A stretch of DNA of 64,000 nucleotides from Zygnema circumcarinatum (Eukaryota; Streptophyta; Zygnematophyceae; Zygnematales; Zygnemataceae): NCBI GenBank assembly GCA_037447605.1, contig CM074805.1, forward strand, positions 3,713,320 through 3,777,319, written 5' to 3'. The notes under the pieces are model-generated. The model saw nothing but the letters and a program-made list of their open reading frames with translations. It searched no databases and had not been told where the DNA came from. Of the stretch, positions 1-11,768 are shown piece by piece (position 1 is the stretch's first letter; every line of letters begins with the position of its first letter). The position numbers were made by a program, and so were the translations under genes.

Positions 1-616
1 CTCCTTCACAAAGCATGCGAACCCCCCTCTATTCACTTTCTTATCCTATTTTCCTTTTCCTCCGTTGCAGGGCTAGCTAACCGGCTGTTTGGCAATTCTG
101 GCATACATCATGAATGTGCATTTGGCTCTGAACAAACTTGTTCGAAATTCGTTTATGTTGTTCTCCTTCTGGAGTGAAAGTTTGTCAAACAAACTTGACC
201 ATGGGAAAAGAGAAAGACAAGTGCATGTCCAAAAAGTTTTTCTTTTGCGCACACAAAAGATAATGCTTGCTAATCTTCAAATAATTAAGTCTGTACTCGG
301 ATGTCGAAGGGAAAGCAAGATTTAGGAAACATCGCCTTACTTATTTCGCATTCATTCACAAGGACATTAAAAGGAATTATTGGAAATTAAGCCCAATAGA
401 ATGATGTTCAAGGGGGGAAAGGGGGGGAGGGGGAGGGGATTTTGGTTTGCCTTGGGCCATTTTTTCTATTGAAGGAGACTCTGCATTTTCTTTCCAAGGC
501 ACGCATCAAGTCGTAAAAGTATTCCGCTCGTACTTCGAAAACCAAAACGCTCTTAGCAACCACCCCTTGTCTTGTGTATCCAACTTCTTATAGCCGTATG
601 CTGTTGTGCAGTTCAG

Positions 617-2861
617 ATGTCAGCAGCCTCGGAATCGAAGCCTTCTAAAGCGAACGATTGGCATGAAAATGTTCTAAAAGCAGGCTTCGCAGTCGCCTGT
701 TTCGCTTTGCTGGAGATGTCATCATTTGCAGGTATCATGTCTTCTCTGTAAAGAAGTAGGATTCTCACCTCTTGTTCAAGTACTTCTAACTGATGATAGG
801 TCAGTTACGCAAACATGCAGCTCAATCACCATGATTTGTCCTTCTACAAGTAATTCGTAGGCTGAATTGTTGAAGTGTTAAGGTTTTGAAGGGACCAGGA
901 TGTGAGATTTTATGATTTACTCCTTCTTGGTGGTCCGTCCTTTTTATGGCCGTTCACCAATTCAAAGCCTTTGCAGAGACTGGAAGAGCATCACAATCAG
1001 CTGCTTGCAGTCGTCTTGCATTCCACCTTTGCGTCATGTCTGTGACGACGACAGATGCAAAAATGATGCATACCTTTTTCAGGCATATTAGGAGGGCCTA
1101 TGGCTTCGAATGAAAGGGGAAGGTGGAAAACTGAGGAATGTGCCAATTGGCACCACAAAGCAAGACGTTCTGATGTTATTCCTTTCGACATTGTGTGGTT
1201 TCAGACTATATCCGTGCTGAAACAGCTGTTCCTTTGTCCCCTCAGCCAGCTCCCGCAAAGCCTGTCACCTTGGGCAGAATATTTTCAGGGAAACTTGGCT
1301 ATTCTTTCTTCTATCCAGAAGGATTTATTGTTGCCACGGTATGTTTTCTACAGGTTGGATCTCTCAGGTCGATTCCATGCTTTTGTATGGCAATCACCGT
1401 TGCTACAGTCTGTCATAATGCTTTTCGTTCAATTCACACAGACATTCTTGGATTCCATGAGGTGACATGTTACTTGGAGTTTCATATTCCTCATGACATG
1501 ATGTGCAGAATCGAAAGGGAGATGAGGACCGCCAGCCAGATGGTTCTCAAGCACTCGCTCTGGTTGGGAACTTCGCCAGTTTTGATACTGTGAGTGTGAA
1601 AGCCATTTGTTTTCAGAGGCGTGTACCTTCGGGCTCTTGCATGTGAACAAGTTAGTCTTTTCCGGATTGATCCAAGAACTTCAGTCATCAACTTGTCGTC
1701 CTGTGTTAATTTAAAAGCTATGTTGCTCACTCTTCAAATCTTGTTTAGCAGCTCCGATGATTCTCTTTGCCTGAATTGCTTCACACAATCTTCACCAGTT
1801 ATTTGCTGTAGAAATGATTCGTGCATCAGTTGCGCCATTGTGATATATTTCAGATAAGTGTGACTCGATATCCCATGAACGACATGGACATTGCTCTGTC
1901 GCCTCTGGACCTTGCAACCAAGCTCCTTGCTGGCGGCGTAAGATTTCCTCAATTGGAGTGCCGTAACTTATCTGGGCCCATCTTGTTCCATAGCTTTCAG
2001 TTGACACTTCTGTCTTACCGTGAAGGAACCTGTACATTATGTGTGGACGACTTTTCCCAAGTCTTTCTGTGAGAAAAAGAGTACTCTCAAATGTCCCAGC
2101 CACTGCATACGAAGCTTTGCCCAAAGTTCGAAGTGCAACCCTGTTTGAATGGTTGGATCTGTCCCTGAGTCGTAGAGAAGAGTTGCGTAGAAAAAATGTT
2201 GGACTTCCCGGCTGACTCTCATGAAGACAGCCATGTCCGAGTATGAGACTGATTGCCACAGGTTGGTGGGGAGCTTGCATGGCGTCACAGAATGTGCGGA
2301 CAGAGTTCATCTCTGCTACAAAACGGGAGCAGAGTGACTCCTCGATTGCAGGCAGTGGGCCACAATTTGACTATGAGTAAGAAATCACTCTGAACTAAAC
2401 AAGTGCAGTTACTCATTTAAACTTTGAAATTTTGGCTTTCAAGCACCAGCGATAGCTAAGATAGCTGCTGATGCATTCCTCTGGGGCATCTTGCAGGTAT
2501 GTGACGGAAGTTTGTCGCGGCAACCTGGAGGAGGGCAAAGGAGGGGTGCCCGACTGTGTGAGTTCAAGCGATGGGAGCCTCCTTGCAACAATTGTTCGCC
2601 ACCATGTAGCCTCTGTGGCTGTGCACGGAGGTAGGTGGCTACTTGTGCTTGCCCTCACTTGCCTGCTCTGTACTAGAAATGTTCTTTTCTTTCTCTTGAG
2701 GAGTCACCTTGAGCTGCTTTTACATTCGTCCTGAACACCTTTCACATTGTTGCTGGTCTGCAGGAGAGTGGTATGTGGTCAGTGCCAGCTCAGCAGAAAC
2801 AAGATGGGCCGAAATGGCTGGTGCTTTACGTGCTTCGGTGTCATCCTTTTCATTTTCTTAG
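617..2861 (+). CDS. PsbP-domain thylakoid lumen protein (5' end incomplete)
   Basis: Spliced model with exons 617-731, 1205-1338, 1509-1589, 1854-1937, 2291-2376, 2497-2630 and 2764-2861 (stop TAG). All junctions are GT-AG and keep frame. The first exon carries a hydrophobic stretch (KAGFAVACFALLEMSSFA) that joins to DYIRAETA, which looks like a lumen-targeting segment with an A-x-A-like cleavage site. The mature part has PsbP-family features: GYSFFYPEGFIVA near the start, ISVTRYP, LATKLLAGG, then RHHVASVAVHGG and EWYVVSASSAETRW near the C-terminus. PsbP-domain proteins sit in the thylakoid lumen and assist photosystem assembly or function; which PPD member this is cannot be told. The chloroplast transit peptide start is not identified. 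The ATG at 617 may be internal, because a possible acceptor (tccgttgcag, ending at 70) suggests an upstream exon. Family call is firm, 5' end is not. Confidence 0.8.
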
Positions 2862-4083
2862 GTTCGCTCTGTTCCTTGCCAGTGGCGATATCTGCATTTT
2901 TTGTTCCATGTAGCAAATTGGTGGCTCTTTACAAAATTGCGGCTCTTTTGTATTCCTCTCAGTTAGCAGTAAGTTTTGTCAGGTAGTCAATGCGACCATG
3001 GATTGGCTGGCTGGTAAGAGGGAGTGCAGAAGCTTTGCCTTTGTCAGCCTTTTGCTTTTGCCCTTCCCAGCATCACAACTTGTTACTTGGGTTCATTATT
3101 TGACCAAAATAAAACCAATATAAAACCTCCGGTTAGATGGGCCGTTGCCAACGGTTGGTTGCTCCGCCAACCACTGGTTCGGAGGTCGAGCCGATCCAAT
3201 ATTGGCAGTCCAATGAATGCAATGGTTCAAAAAACCAATGAAAGAAGCATTCAAGCATCAATCCCCACACGGGCCTATAAACACCTACCTTTGAGGCTTG
3301 CAGCTTCTAATCTAAGAAGCAGCAGGTTCATGTCTCTTAGGCGTCTGCTCGTTAATTGAATAGAGCATGTCTGCAAGGAGGGCATCAGACGGTTCTGTGC
3401 TTCCTCTCTTCTCGACAGCTACTTGTTTGCTACGGCAAGCGAATGTCAAGTTCCATGACCGAAGTTTTTTCCACTGCCCCGCCGCCAAGTTCAAGGTCAA
3501 CGTTTTACTTTGGGAAAGGAGTGGGACATAGTGCAGAGATGTGACGTGCTGAACCCGAAGACCAAAGTCGCCTCACAGGTGGCCCCATGAAGCAGGGGCA
3601 TGATCCTCATGGCAAAGTGTCTGAGGATGAGGATTCCAATGCCAGCCATCTCTGAGCTCAGGTTATTGGTGAACCTCTGTACAAGTACACCTCCGGGGCA
3701 GATTTCAGAGGATAAGATAATCAACAATTGTGTTGTACTAAGATCCCATAACACATGGCGGGCTTGCTGCCTGCAGACCTGAGAGCCTCATCCCCTCAAC
3801 GTCTGCCTCTCTGCCATTATCTACCTCCCTCTCTCACATTCCTACTCACACAAAAAATCCCCTCCACCTACAACCGCCCTGCAGCCGGCAGCACCAGAAT
3901 CGCCTCCCCCTGTTTCACCAGAGCTACAATGTTCCGGTTGCTCCTCTTGCTGCAGCCCCGTTCCACCTCTTTGTTGGTCGTCTGGTTTAGAGAGCGCAGC
4001 CATCCTGTTTGGAGGCAGTTCCCGTCACATCCTTTTGGCCAAATCAACGGACACGATTGCACCGTGTATTGGGGCGTTCACAT
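2862..4083. other. intergenic, convergent gene ends
   Basis: Lies between the stop of the PsbP-domain gene and the stop of the pyrophosphorylase gene on the other strand. It presumably holds both 3' UTRs. Around 3130-3200 there is a short patch rich in CCAAC/GTTGG words that can fold on itself. I see no coding exon or RNA gene. Confidence 0.5.
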
Positions 4084-7000
4084 TTAGATGACGGTGTTAT
4101 CAAGGATAGTGCCATTCTTGACGACCACAGTGATCCCGCTTCGGATGTAGAAACCCTCTGTCGACCTGTTCGACTCTTGCACGTCCTGCCACATAGAAGA
4201 AAGAAGTGGACCCGGTCATCCGTTGGCCCTCCCTGCACCTAAGAGTGAAAGCAGAAAGCTACAAAGTCTTCTCAAATGGACGAGGAAGTCTGATACTTAC
4301 ATCGGTGTTCGCAATAACAACGTTTTGACCAATGCGAGCGTTCTTGTCGACAATAGCTTTTCTGAAAAGTGGCCCCAACGACCCACATCAGATGCACGCT
4401 AAGTGGAGCTCTCGTTATCTATCTAAACGTGGGGAGCATCCAAACGATGGCAATTTGGAAGACATTAATACAATCTTCATTTACCTGATCTTTGTGTTCT
4501 TGCCAATACCAACGGGAACCTTTCCGGCAGCCAGCAGAGCCGCTCGTTCAGCATCTGTTTCGTAATAGTCAGCTCCAACAATCATTGTGTCCTGCGAAGC
4601 GCAACGCATAGCGGAAATTTAGACTGAGCCGCTAAATGAACACAGCGCATGTTCCAAAAGGTAAGTGCTCAAGTAGAAAAAATCACAGGTATTTCCGGAC
4701 TACTTAAACAGGACAGCTTATCGCATCGGAGGTTGAGCTGGTAGATTGATGGTTGACTGCTGTTGACTGATAATTTGACAGAAATACGAAAAACGAAAAC
4801 AGATGGCCACGTGATGCCCACACCGAACTAAGGCATGGCGTTGCAACAATTACACAATACGAACGATGGAGCTTGAACTGTAGGGTAAGCGTACCTTGAT
4901 CTCCACACCGTCTTCCAACCGAGACCTGATACCTATGACGCTATTCTCCACAGTGCAGGACTTTAAGAAGCACCCATGAGCGACAATCGACTTAACCACC
5001 TGCAAAATCAAAAGAACTCCGTATGTCAGATCATAAAACTCCAGCATTGACATTGCATACACGATAACGTCGAAGTCGGTTTAGACGTCTATGCCAAACC
5101 AATTATATCAGAAATTACAAATGCTTGGGCTTTATGGCATAAAACTAAACGGACTTCCCTGGTCTATCCTCCAGTAAGAACCAAACATGTTAAAGTCGTG
5201 GTCACATAGAAAAAAAATCGGACTCTATTGAGCCACTGTAGAGGGTACATCAGAAGTATCGCACTTCCAGTACACTTTGCAAAGCAATTCACAACAAAGC
5301 ACTTCTTTGAGGTGACTCAGACTTACTCTGCATTTCTCGATCTGTGTGGGGGGGAGGTAACGAGGGGACGTGTAGATGGGCTTCTTCTCGTCAAAAAACC
5401 GGAAGCTAGCATCCTGCACCATGTGATCAACCCAAAGCAACATACAAGAATCACTGATAGGCCGTCCTTAAGGAGCCTTAAGGAGCAATATCAGGACTAT
5501 ACTCACCAAAAAAGGATATTATAGAACAGACTATCCCGAATGCCCTTTGTGTACAGAGCGTAATGCAGATTGAAGCAGGACTTTTCACAAATTTAACACT
5601 CTTGCAATTGCTTCTAATCCCCTCCCCCCCCCCCCCCATCCCCGGTCAAAAATCGATGAAGCAATATACATATACTGAGGAATATATCAGGACTTCACAA
5701 ATAACACTCTGGAGCTCACTTTTATCAGCTGATAGACACTTATCCATTGTCATTCTGATGCAGCCACAGTAAAACATAGCTGAGGCTATAGTGATACTGC
5801 ATGGTATACAAAGTTGTATCTGATCACAAGCTGCTCTCGTCTGCTCTTTTTCTGACCAAATCACTCCATGATTTGACATCCAAAGATAAATGGTCCTCTG
5901 ATCATTACCTCTGAGGCCAGATTGAGATTTGCCTCATAGAATGACTGGATGGTGCCAATATCTTCCCAGTATCCATCAAACAGATAAGCCTGCGATGCCC
6001 AAACCAAACAAACAACCACTTTAATTACACTTTTCACTCTCCCATTTGTACTCCATTGTCCAATTTACTTTGTGTTTACTAACTCCAACAAATTATGCTC
6101 TGCGAATGTGAGGGAATGGAATTGGGAAAAACTAAAGCATTCAGCACCTTCCATTTTAGGCCGATAGACCTAAGGCACTGCCAGCTATTCCAATACTTGC
6201 AAATGGAACATCCACAAATCCTGAGACGACTTGAGTTTGCATCGGATGAAAGAGACGGCCACAGCAGACGACTGACCTGAACATTATACTCGGCAGCAGA
6301 TGCAGGAATGATTTCTCCTCCAAAGTCATTAGATGTCGGAAACCTCCACCTGCTTGGACAACATATCGAGAAATTACATGATCCTCACTCTCAAATAACG
6401 CTACTTTCAACAGAAACATCCCTTGACCTTCATGTAGCTCTAAACCCCACAAAACCCTGCAATCATTGCGGAAATGGCCAGCACATGAAGGAGAGGACAG
6501 CTCCACTTCCCTACATACGTCTCTAGCCAACTCAACCCATGCAGGCCTCACTGCCAAGGTGCCCTCATATCTCTAAGAAGACAACAGTTTAGAACAAAAA
6601 GGCAGAAATGTATACCCACCTCAACAATTTGAGAAGAATATCCTTCTTGAATACATAAATTCCCATGGACGCAATGTAAGGGAACTTTGCGGCCTGCTCT
6701 TTGTCCAAACCCAGGATTGAAGTATCGACCGCCTGCGAGCCTCAACAATAAAAAATAACAAAACGGGACAACAAACACGCATTCATCAGTAAAGAGTTCC
6801 AGAAAAATGAATACTAGCAGTCAGATGAAGTATCTGGCAAGGTCAACCAATTCTTTAAAAAATCGCCTATAGTAACACCTAATCAGTAACAAAAACTGAA
6901 ATTAACAGACGATGGCTCAGCAGCAAAACAGTACACATTTTTTTGGATAAGAAAGGGTCAGTGATATAGTCTCACCATTGCCTTCAAATCAGCACCCTTG

Positions 7001-9657
7001 GGCTTCTCAGCAAATGATACAACCCTTCCAGATTCATCGATTTTCATGAGCCCAAAGTCTGACGCACGGCTGCAAAAACCCAAAAAGCACATTAAGATCA
7101 GAAAAAGCATTTAAGCTGCAGTCTTAGCAGGCGGCATTACATGGGAAAATGAACATCCTCGAAACACCGCAGACTTCCCAACTGGAGAGAATCTCTTCTC
7201 CGATAGGAACCTAGTTAACGACAAACTCAGCGCACAAGCGAACTTCTATTTTGTGCTTAAAACAGAAGTGCAAGGGGGTGGCCTCTGTACTTTTTTTTTT
7301 GGCTGCAATTTGGTCATCAAGTAACAAGCTATTCTCGTGCTACAACAGGAAGAACCATTACAGGGAAGACAATAGGATACTGTCTGCAAAAGATTGACAA
7401 ACCTAAGTACAAGCAATTGATTGAAGACAATACATGTACAGCAGAGTTGTACTGCGCTTATCGAACATGCAAAAATGCGACGCTTGCCCACTATCAAAAC
7501 TTCCCAAAATGCAGGCGTTTCTCCAGCTTCGAGCATGTGCATCATTCCTTCAATAGGGTTTCTGGCTTGTCCAAAGTCAAAATTCAGAGAGCCCCTTAAG
7601 AAAGGAAAGAGTCAAAGAAGTGCACTGCTGCCATCCCCTCCTCATACTTGTTTCTACTTCGATATAGCAATCCGTTAATAGTTCATACCTGTCATCCATA
7701 GGCACGACCGAAATAGTGATGTCAGCCCCAGTGTCCTTGTGCTTCTGCAGGAGACAATTCCAACAGCAACACCATTTAGAGTAAGTCCACCGCTACCAGC
7801 ATCAAACTGCATTGTAGAAAATACTGAGAGTAATGACAGGTTTCAAAAGAGAGAACTGTTGCTAAGCCATGTGAACTGGTGCACAACATCCAAAGCTATG
7901 CGGACAATATGTGAATAGCAATAGCATCGGTTCCTCAGCCTACCTGCACAAAGTCCATGTAATCCATGCGGTACAAATGATCACCGGATAGGATCAAAAT
8001 GTCTTCCACGTTCTTGTTTTTGTTGTCCTGTCCAGACCACAACATCTTTTATAAGAAGCCTAACAAGGTAGCACTACAGCGAGACAAGTATCGGCAGAAA
8101 AGTAACTGGAAATAATGCAAAACTATTGCTGGAAAACTTATGCAACGCCCTCAGAACTATAATGACACACGGGAGAATGACCCAGAATGGAGCTATCAAT
8201 TAAGTGCTCGCCCATGTTGAAATTTTTTAACCCGCCGGTGCCAAAGACAAGCTATCCCCCATAGCTACCACAACGAATGCTATGGTAGTGCAAAATACCG
8301 TCGCGGAAAGCTTCTTTTTCATAAAAGGACTTTAAACCATCCAATAAAACCATCATAGTTGCGCCCAGCCGAATGTATTGACTCACCTCAATGAGCCATG
8401 AAAACTGTCGGACGGCATCAGCTGTACCTTGAAACCAGTTCGAGCCAGTGACAGGCGTCTGTGTTGCACTCAAGGCCTGCACCAAGGAAGAACTTGATTC
8501 AACAGATTACGTCACTTTGAGTGAGCTATAACTAACAACGCTGAAAAAAATGCTACCAAGCCATGTTCGAAACAAAAAAAGCCGGAGCAAACAAATGAAT
8601 AGCGCTTCAAACAAGACAGTGAGAAGTCAGTAGTCAGCCAAAAACCTTACATCCTAGCGAACTCACCTCAACAAAACCATCTCCAAAGTTGATGTTGTTT
8701 CCAAAATTGTATGTCCTTGCCAGGTGGCGATTCAGTGAAGTTGAGTTGAACTGAGTCAATATGTAAACTTTGTTAATCCCACTGTTGATGCAGTTGCTCA
8801 TGGGAACATCAATGAGGCGGTAGGCTCCGCCGATTGGGACCTGCCAACAAGACCCCGACAAACCTTCTCATGACTATTGCAAGCTGAGTTTGAACGGCCC
8901 TTGCAACAATGATTGAACTCGGCTATTGTGAAGCTCGGTTCAGGCCTGGCTTTCAGTACATGATAATGAAATATTGAACAAATTCGGCGCCACCAACAGC
9001 TTCATGATCAACTTACAGCAGGCTTTGCCCTCGTCTTTGTCAGCGGAAACAGCCTCGTTCCTGCGCCTCCTCCGAGGATAATGGACACGACTGACTTCGG
9101 GTCTGCTCGCTGCTTGCTGAAAGTCTGAGTCTGTTCAGCATCAGCCAACGCGTCCTGGATATGAGTCTGAGGAGACAGCACTTCCGTCGACAAATGACAA
9201 TAGAAAAGGACTAAAAATGGTGAGAGAGTAGGAACTCGTCACGGCAATCGAACAGCTGTCCTGACCAAACAGAACAATGAAGCCAAAGGACAAGGGAGGG
9301 AGGGGACAAGGCCCTGCAAGCGAAAAACAAACAAGAGGGACACCAGTTCATCAAAGGTATCGCCTCTTGTCAAGGTCGGACGACGCTGCGACTTACCACC
9401 GCCTCCTTGCTGACGGCGAGGCTCTCGGGAATGCTGTCCGCGAGTATGGCAGACGTCTGCAAGCTGCTCTTCTGCGCCTTTTTGGCCATTGGGCGCACTG
9501 CCAGGCCCTGAAGACGTCCTCCTGCAAGTCCAGACCTTCCAAAACCCCCCACCTTCTGCTCTCCATAGAACTCTGTTTCAGTGCGCTGTGAAGCGCCCGC
9601 ACTTGCCCTGCTCAACGCAGGCGTGAGTGCCGCTCTCAGCATCGTGGCTGCAGCCAT
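4084..9657 (-). CDS. ADP-glucose pyrophosphorylase large subunit, plastidial
   Basis: Makes ADP-glucose from glucose-1-phosphate and ATP, the first committed step of starch synthesis, in the plastid as a heterotetramer with the small subunit. Fifteen exons read on the minus strand: 9657-9397, 9166-9017, 8840-8667, 8476-8387, 8027-7944, 7744-7689, 7069-6976, 6732-6620, 6349-6277, 5989-5909, 5413-5327, 4999-4895, 4591-4485, 4361-4301, 4185-4084 (stop TAA). All joins are in frame and give 545 residues, the normal size with a transit peptide (about residues 1-100). Key parts: nucleotide-binding loop [51 protein letters not shown], the [13 protein letters not shown] motif with the catalytic-type Asp241, FAEKPKG at the sugar-phosphate site, and the C-terminal left-handed beta-helix ending in NTVI. 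MDYMDF and the [14 protein letters not shown] segment are large-subunit marks. Arg125 and Lys135 in the loop are of the catalytically competent type. Confidence 0.96.
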
Positions 9658-10726
9658 GGCTTCGTCCTTTCAAGCTTCCTCCCTTGCCTGCAGTAAGCTA
9701 CTCGCCTCTCGCCTCTGCAGGGCAAACCTCGGACGAGGGCGCAGCCCTTCCAATCAGGGCGCACTAAAAACGTAAATATTTCCAAAATTCCAGCACCCGC
9801 CCGCAGAAAAGATGCCAGGAATCTCGCGGGGACACGCGCCGGGCAGGCACTCCGGGCAGCCAAAAACAACTGCCCCCCTTCGAATCAAACTGCGCAGGCG
9901 GGCGCCGGCGGGCAGCGGAAAGTTTTGGCTGCGGGCGGGCGGGGGCGGATGGCGGGCTGGCGGGGCTGCCGATAAGGCGCGGCTCGGGCGCGAGCGGCTG
10001 GGAGCGCGCCACGTCACCAGTCTGCCACGTCACCGATCACGCACGTGTGAGAAGATCGAAATGGCTCCGCAACGGACAAAAAGGAAACAATTGGAGGTGA
10101 AAGATTCTGCCAGATCTGAGGGATTGCGCGCACGCGCCACGTGGCACACGGGGCTGGGAGTGACTGAGGGAGCACTCACACGAGGCGTACGGACCGCGTC
10201 CCGTCAAGGCTGCGGCGCGTACGGAGGTGCCACGTGGACGGGGGGCGGGGCGGTGCGGATTGGCGGAGGGGCGCGATTGGCTGCCAGCCGGCCCGCCCGC
10301 CCGCCGCTCGAATCGGAACGAGCGAGCGCTGGCCGCCTGGCCGTCGCCTGCGACGACATAGAACGCCACCTCTGTCCTGCTGCCGGGTACGCGTAGAAGC
10401 GTGTTGGCGGCACGGAATCAGTCAGCCAGTCAGCCATTTAGTCAGTTTGTCAGTCAGTCAATAGTCGGTCAGACTGACTATTTGGTTTCCTCCCAATCAG
10501 GGCGAATTTCTTGGGTAACGAAAGTGCTCGGGTGGAAAAGAGATACAGTAGACAGATACAGTGCTGTAGATGTACAATTGTCGTACAGTAACTTTTAGAG
10601 TTTTAGAACGCACAATCATTGAGTTTGAACACCCGCGGACCCGCCAACGAATTGCTATCGCTCTACCTGTACTGTTTAGCCGTACGTCGTACAGCCGTAC
10701 TACTGGCCAGCCATTCTTGTCATTTG

Positions 10727-11077
10727 TTGAGCCGAGGCGGAGTTTTCCGCTCTCCGCTTTTTTCGTTTTTCCTTGGTCATTTGCGACCAGTTAGTTCCTC
10801 GTGGTTCCACATGCTGACTTTGTCCATGTCCATGTTATGACATCGCCATCGTGAGATCAATGCCACTTCCATTTTTTCCTTGCATTTACGATTCTTCTAT
10901 AAAATGGCCTGACTTTTAGGAGAAAAGGAAGTGGCATTGAGCTCACGATGGCGATGATGCCATCACATGTACATGCCCAAAATCATTATGAGGAACCACG
11001 AGGAACTGGTCGCAAAGGACCTAAGCACAAGAGAAAGAAGCAAGGAGCGGAAAGCTACGCCCAGGCTCCACAACGCA
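10727..11077. repeat. fold-back element, family R1, complete pair of arms
   Basis: Left arm about 10727-10876, right arm about 10927-11077, loop about 50 bp. The arms are imperfect inverted copies of about 150 bp. The left arm contains CATCGCCATCGTGAGATCAA and TGCCACTTCC; the right arm contains the reverse complement GGAAGTGGCA and TTGAGCTCACGATGGCGATG. Both have TTCCTCGTGGTTCC or its complement. Related single or paired copies lie at 27310-27500, 42255-42310, 42500-42600, 43081-43150, 60215-60370, 60840-60905 and 60940-60995. The structure suggests a non-autonomous fold-back or MITE-like DNA element. No target-site duplication was fixed by eye. Confidence 0.75.
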
Positions 11078-11176
11078 TCCCCTCCCTCGAAGAAGCCGCC
11101 ACGGTCGCCGATCGATGTGCGCCACATCACATCGCGCGGAGGGAGGGAGGGAAGTCCATCGGCACTGTCAGGATTT

Positions 11177-11222
11177 GGCCATGGGCATGCGCATGGGCAT
11201 GGCCATGGGCATGGCCATGGCT
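11177..11222. repeat. short tandem repeat of CATGGG/CATGGC words
   Basis: Degenerate hexamer tandem of CATGGGCATG/CATGGCCATG type, self-complementary in parts. No coding support. Confidence 0.6.
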
Positions 11223-11768
11223 CCGACCATGCCCCGGCACCGCCTGCATGTGCAACATGGACCGTGGCCGCGCGCTTTGGCCCGTAATTTGCACAGGTCC
11301 CTTTCAAAATGGTCGGGTATTCCGATACGATACGATACGACACGACATCCGTTCGTCGAATCGGCTGGGCATCTCGCGCATCGAAAAGCCATGAACAGCA
11401 CCACCCGTACTGACGTCATCAAGTAGTTTGTCGCATTCGCGCCCGCCGCCTCGCCTCTGACCAGTTGACTGCTCCAGACCGTGTCCGTACGTTGACCGTA
11501 CACCCCAGCCGTACAGCGGCCGTCTTTTCCTGCGAGTCCGCTGGAAAGACAGATTCACAGCCGACATTTCCTGAGAGCATGCAACATAATATAAGTACAT
11601 TTGTTTTTGACAATTGTGTTTCATGACACAAGATCGAGAGTACTGCTTCTGACAGAGACCACTAGCGAGCTTGAAACGGTGACGTGGCCCACCGCCGGCC
11701 AGCGGACCGCGAGAGAGGGACTGAGGCGGCCAGTTCTGCCCGTTTCGCAGGTTACGCCATTCCAGGCC

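Larger units (their letters stand above)
9658..11768. promoter_or_regulatory. divergent upstream region of pyrophosphorylase and HIPL genes
   Basis: GC-rich from 9,780 to 10,400 with several ACGT-core sites: CCACGTCAC at 10009-10017 and 10024-10032, CACGTG at 10042-10047, the perfect palindrome GCCACGTGGC at 10136-10145 and GCCACGTGG at 10229-10237. It also has CGTACGG words at 10185-10192 and 10217-10224. ACGT-core (G-box/C-box) sites are classic bZIP/bHLH targets in plants. A CAGT-rich direct repeat lies at 10419-10463. The fold-back element at 10727-11077 sits between the two genes. Long open frames here are composition artefacts. Confidence 0.5.

Noticed and set aside
9812-10396. 194-codon plus-strand frame in the GC-rich region
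   Set aside because: High GC removes stops; no motif, and it covers the divergent promoter with ACGT sites.
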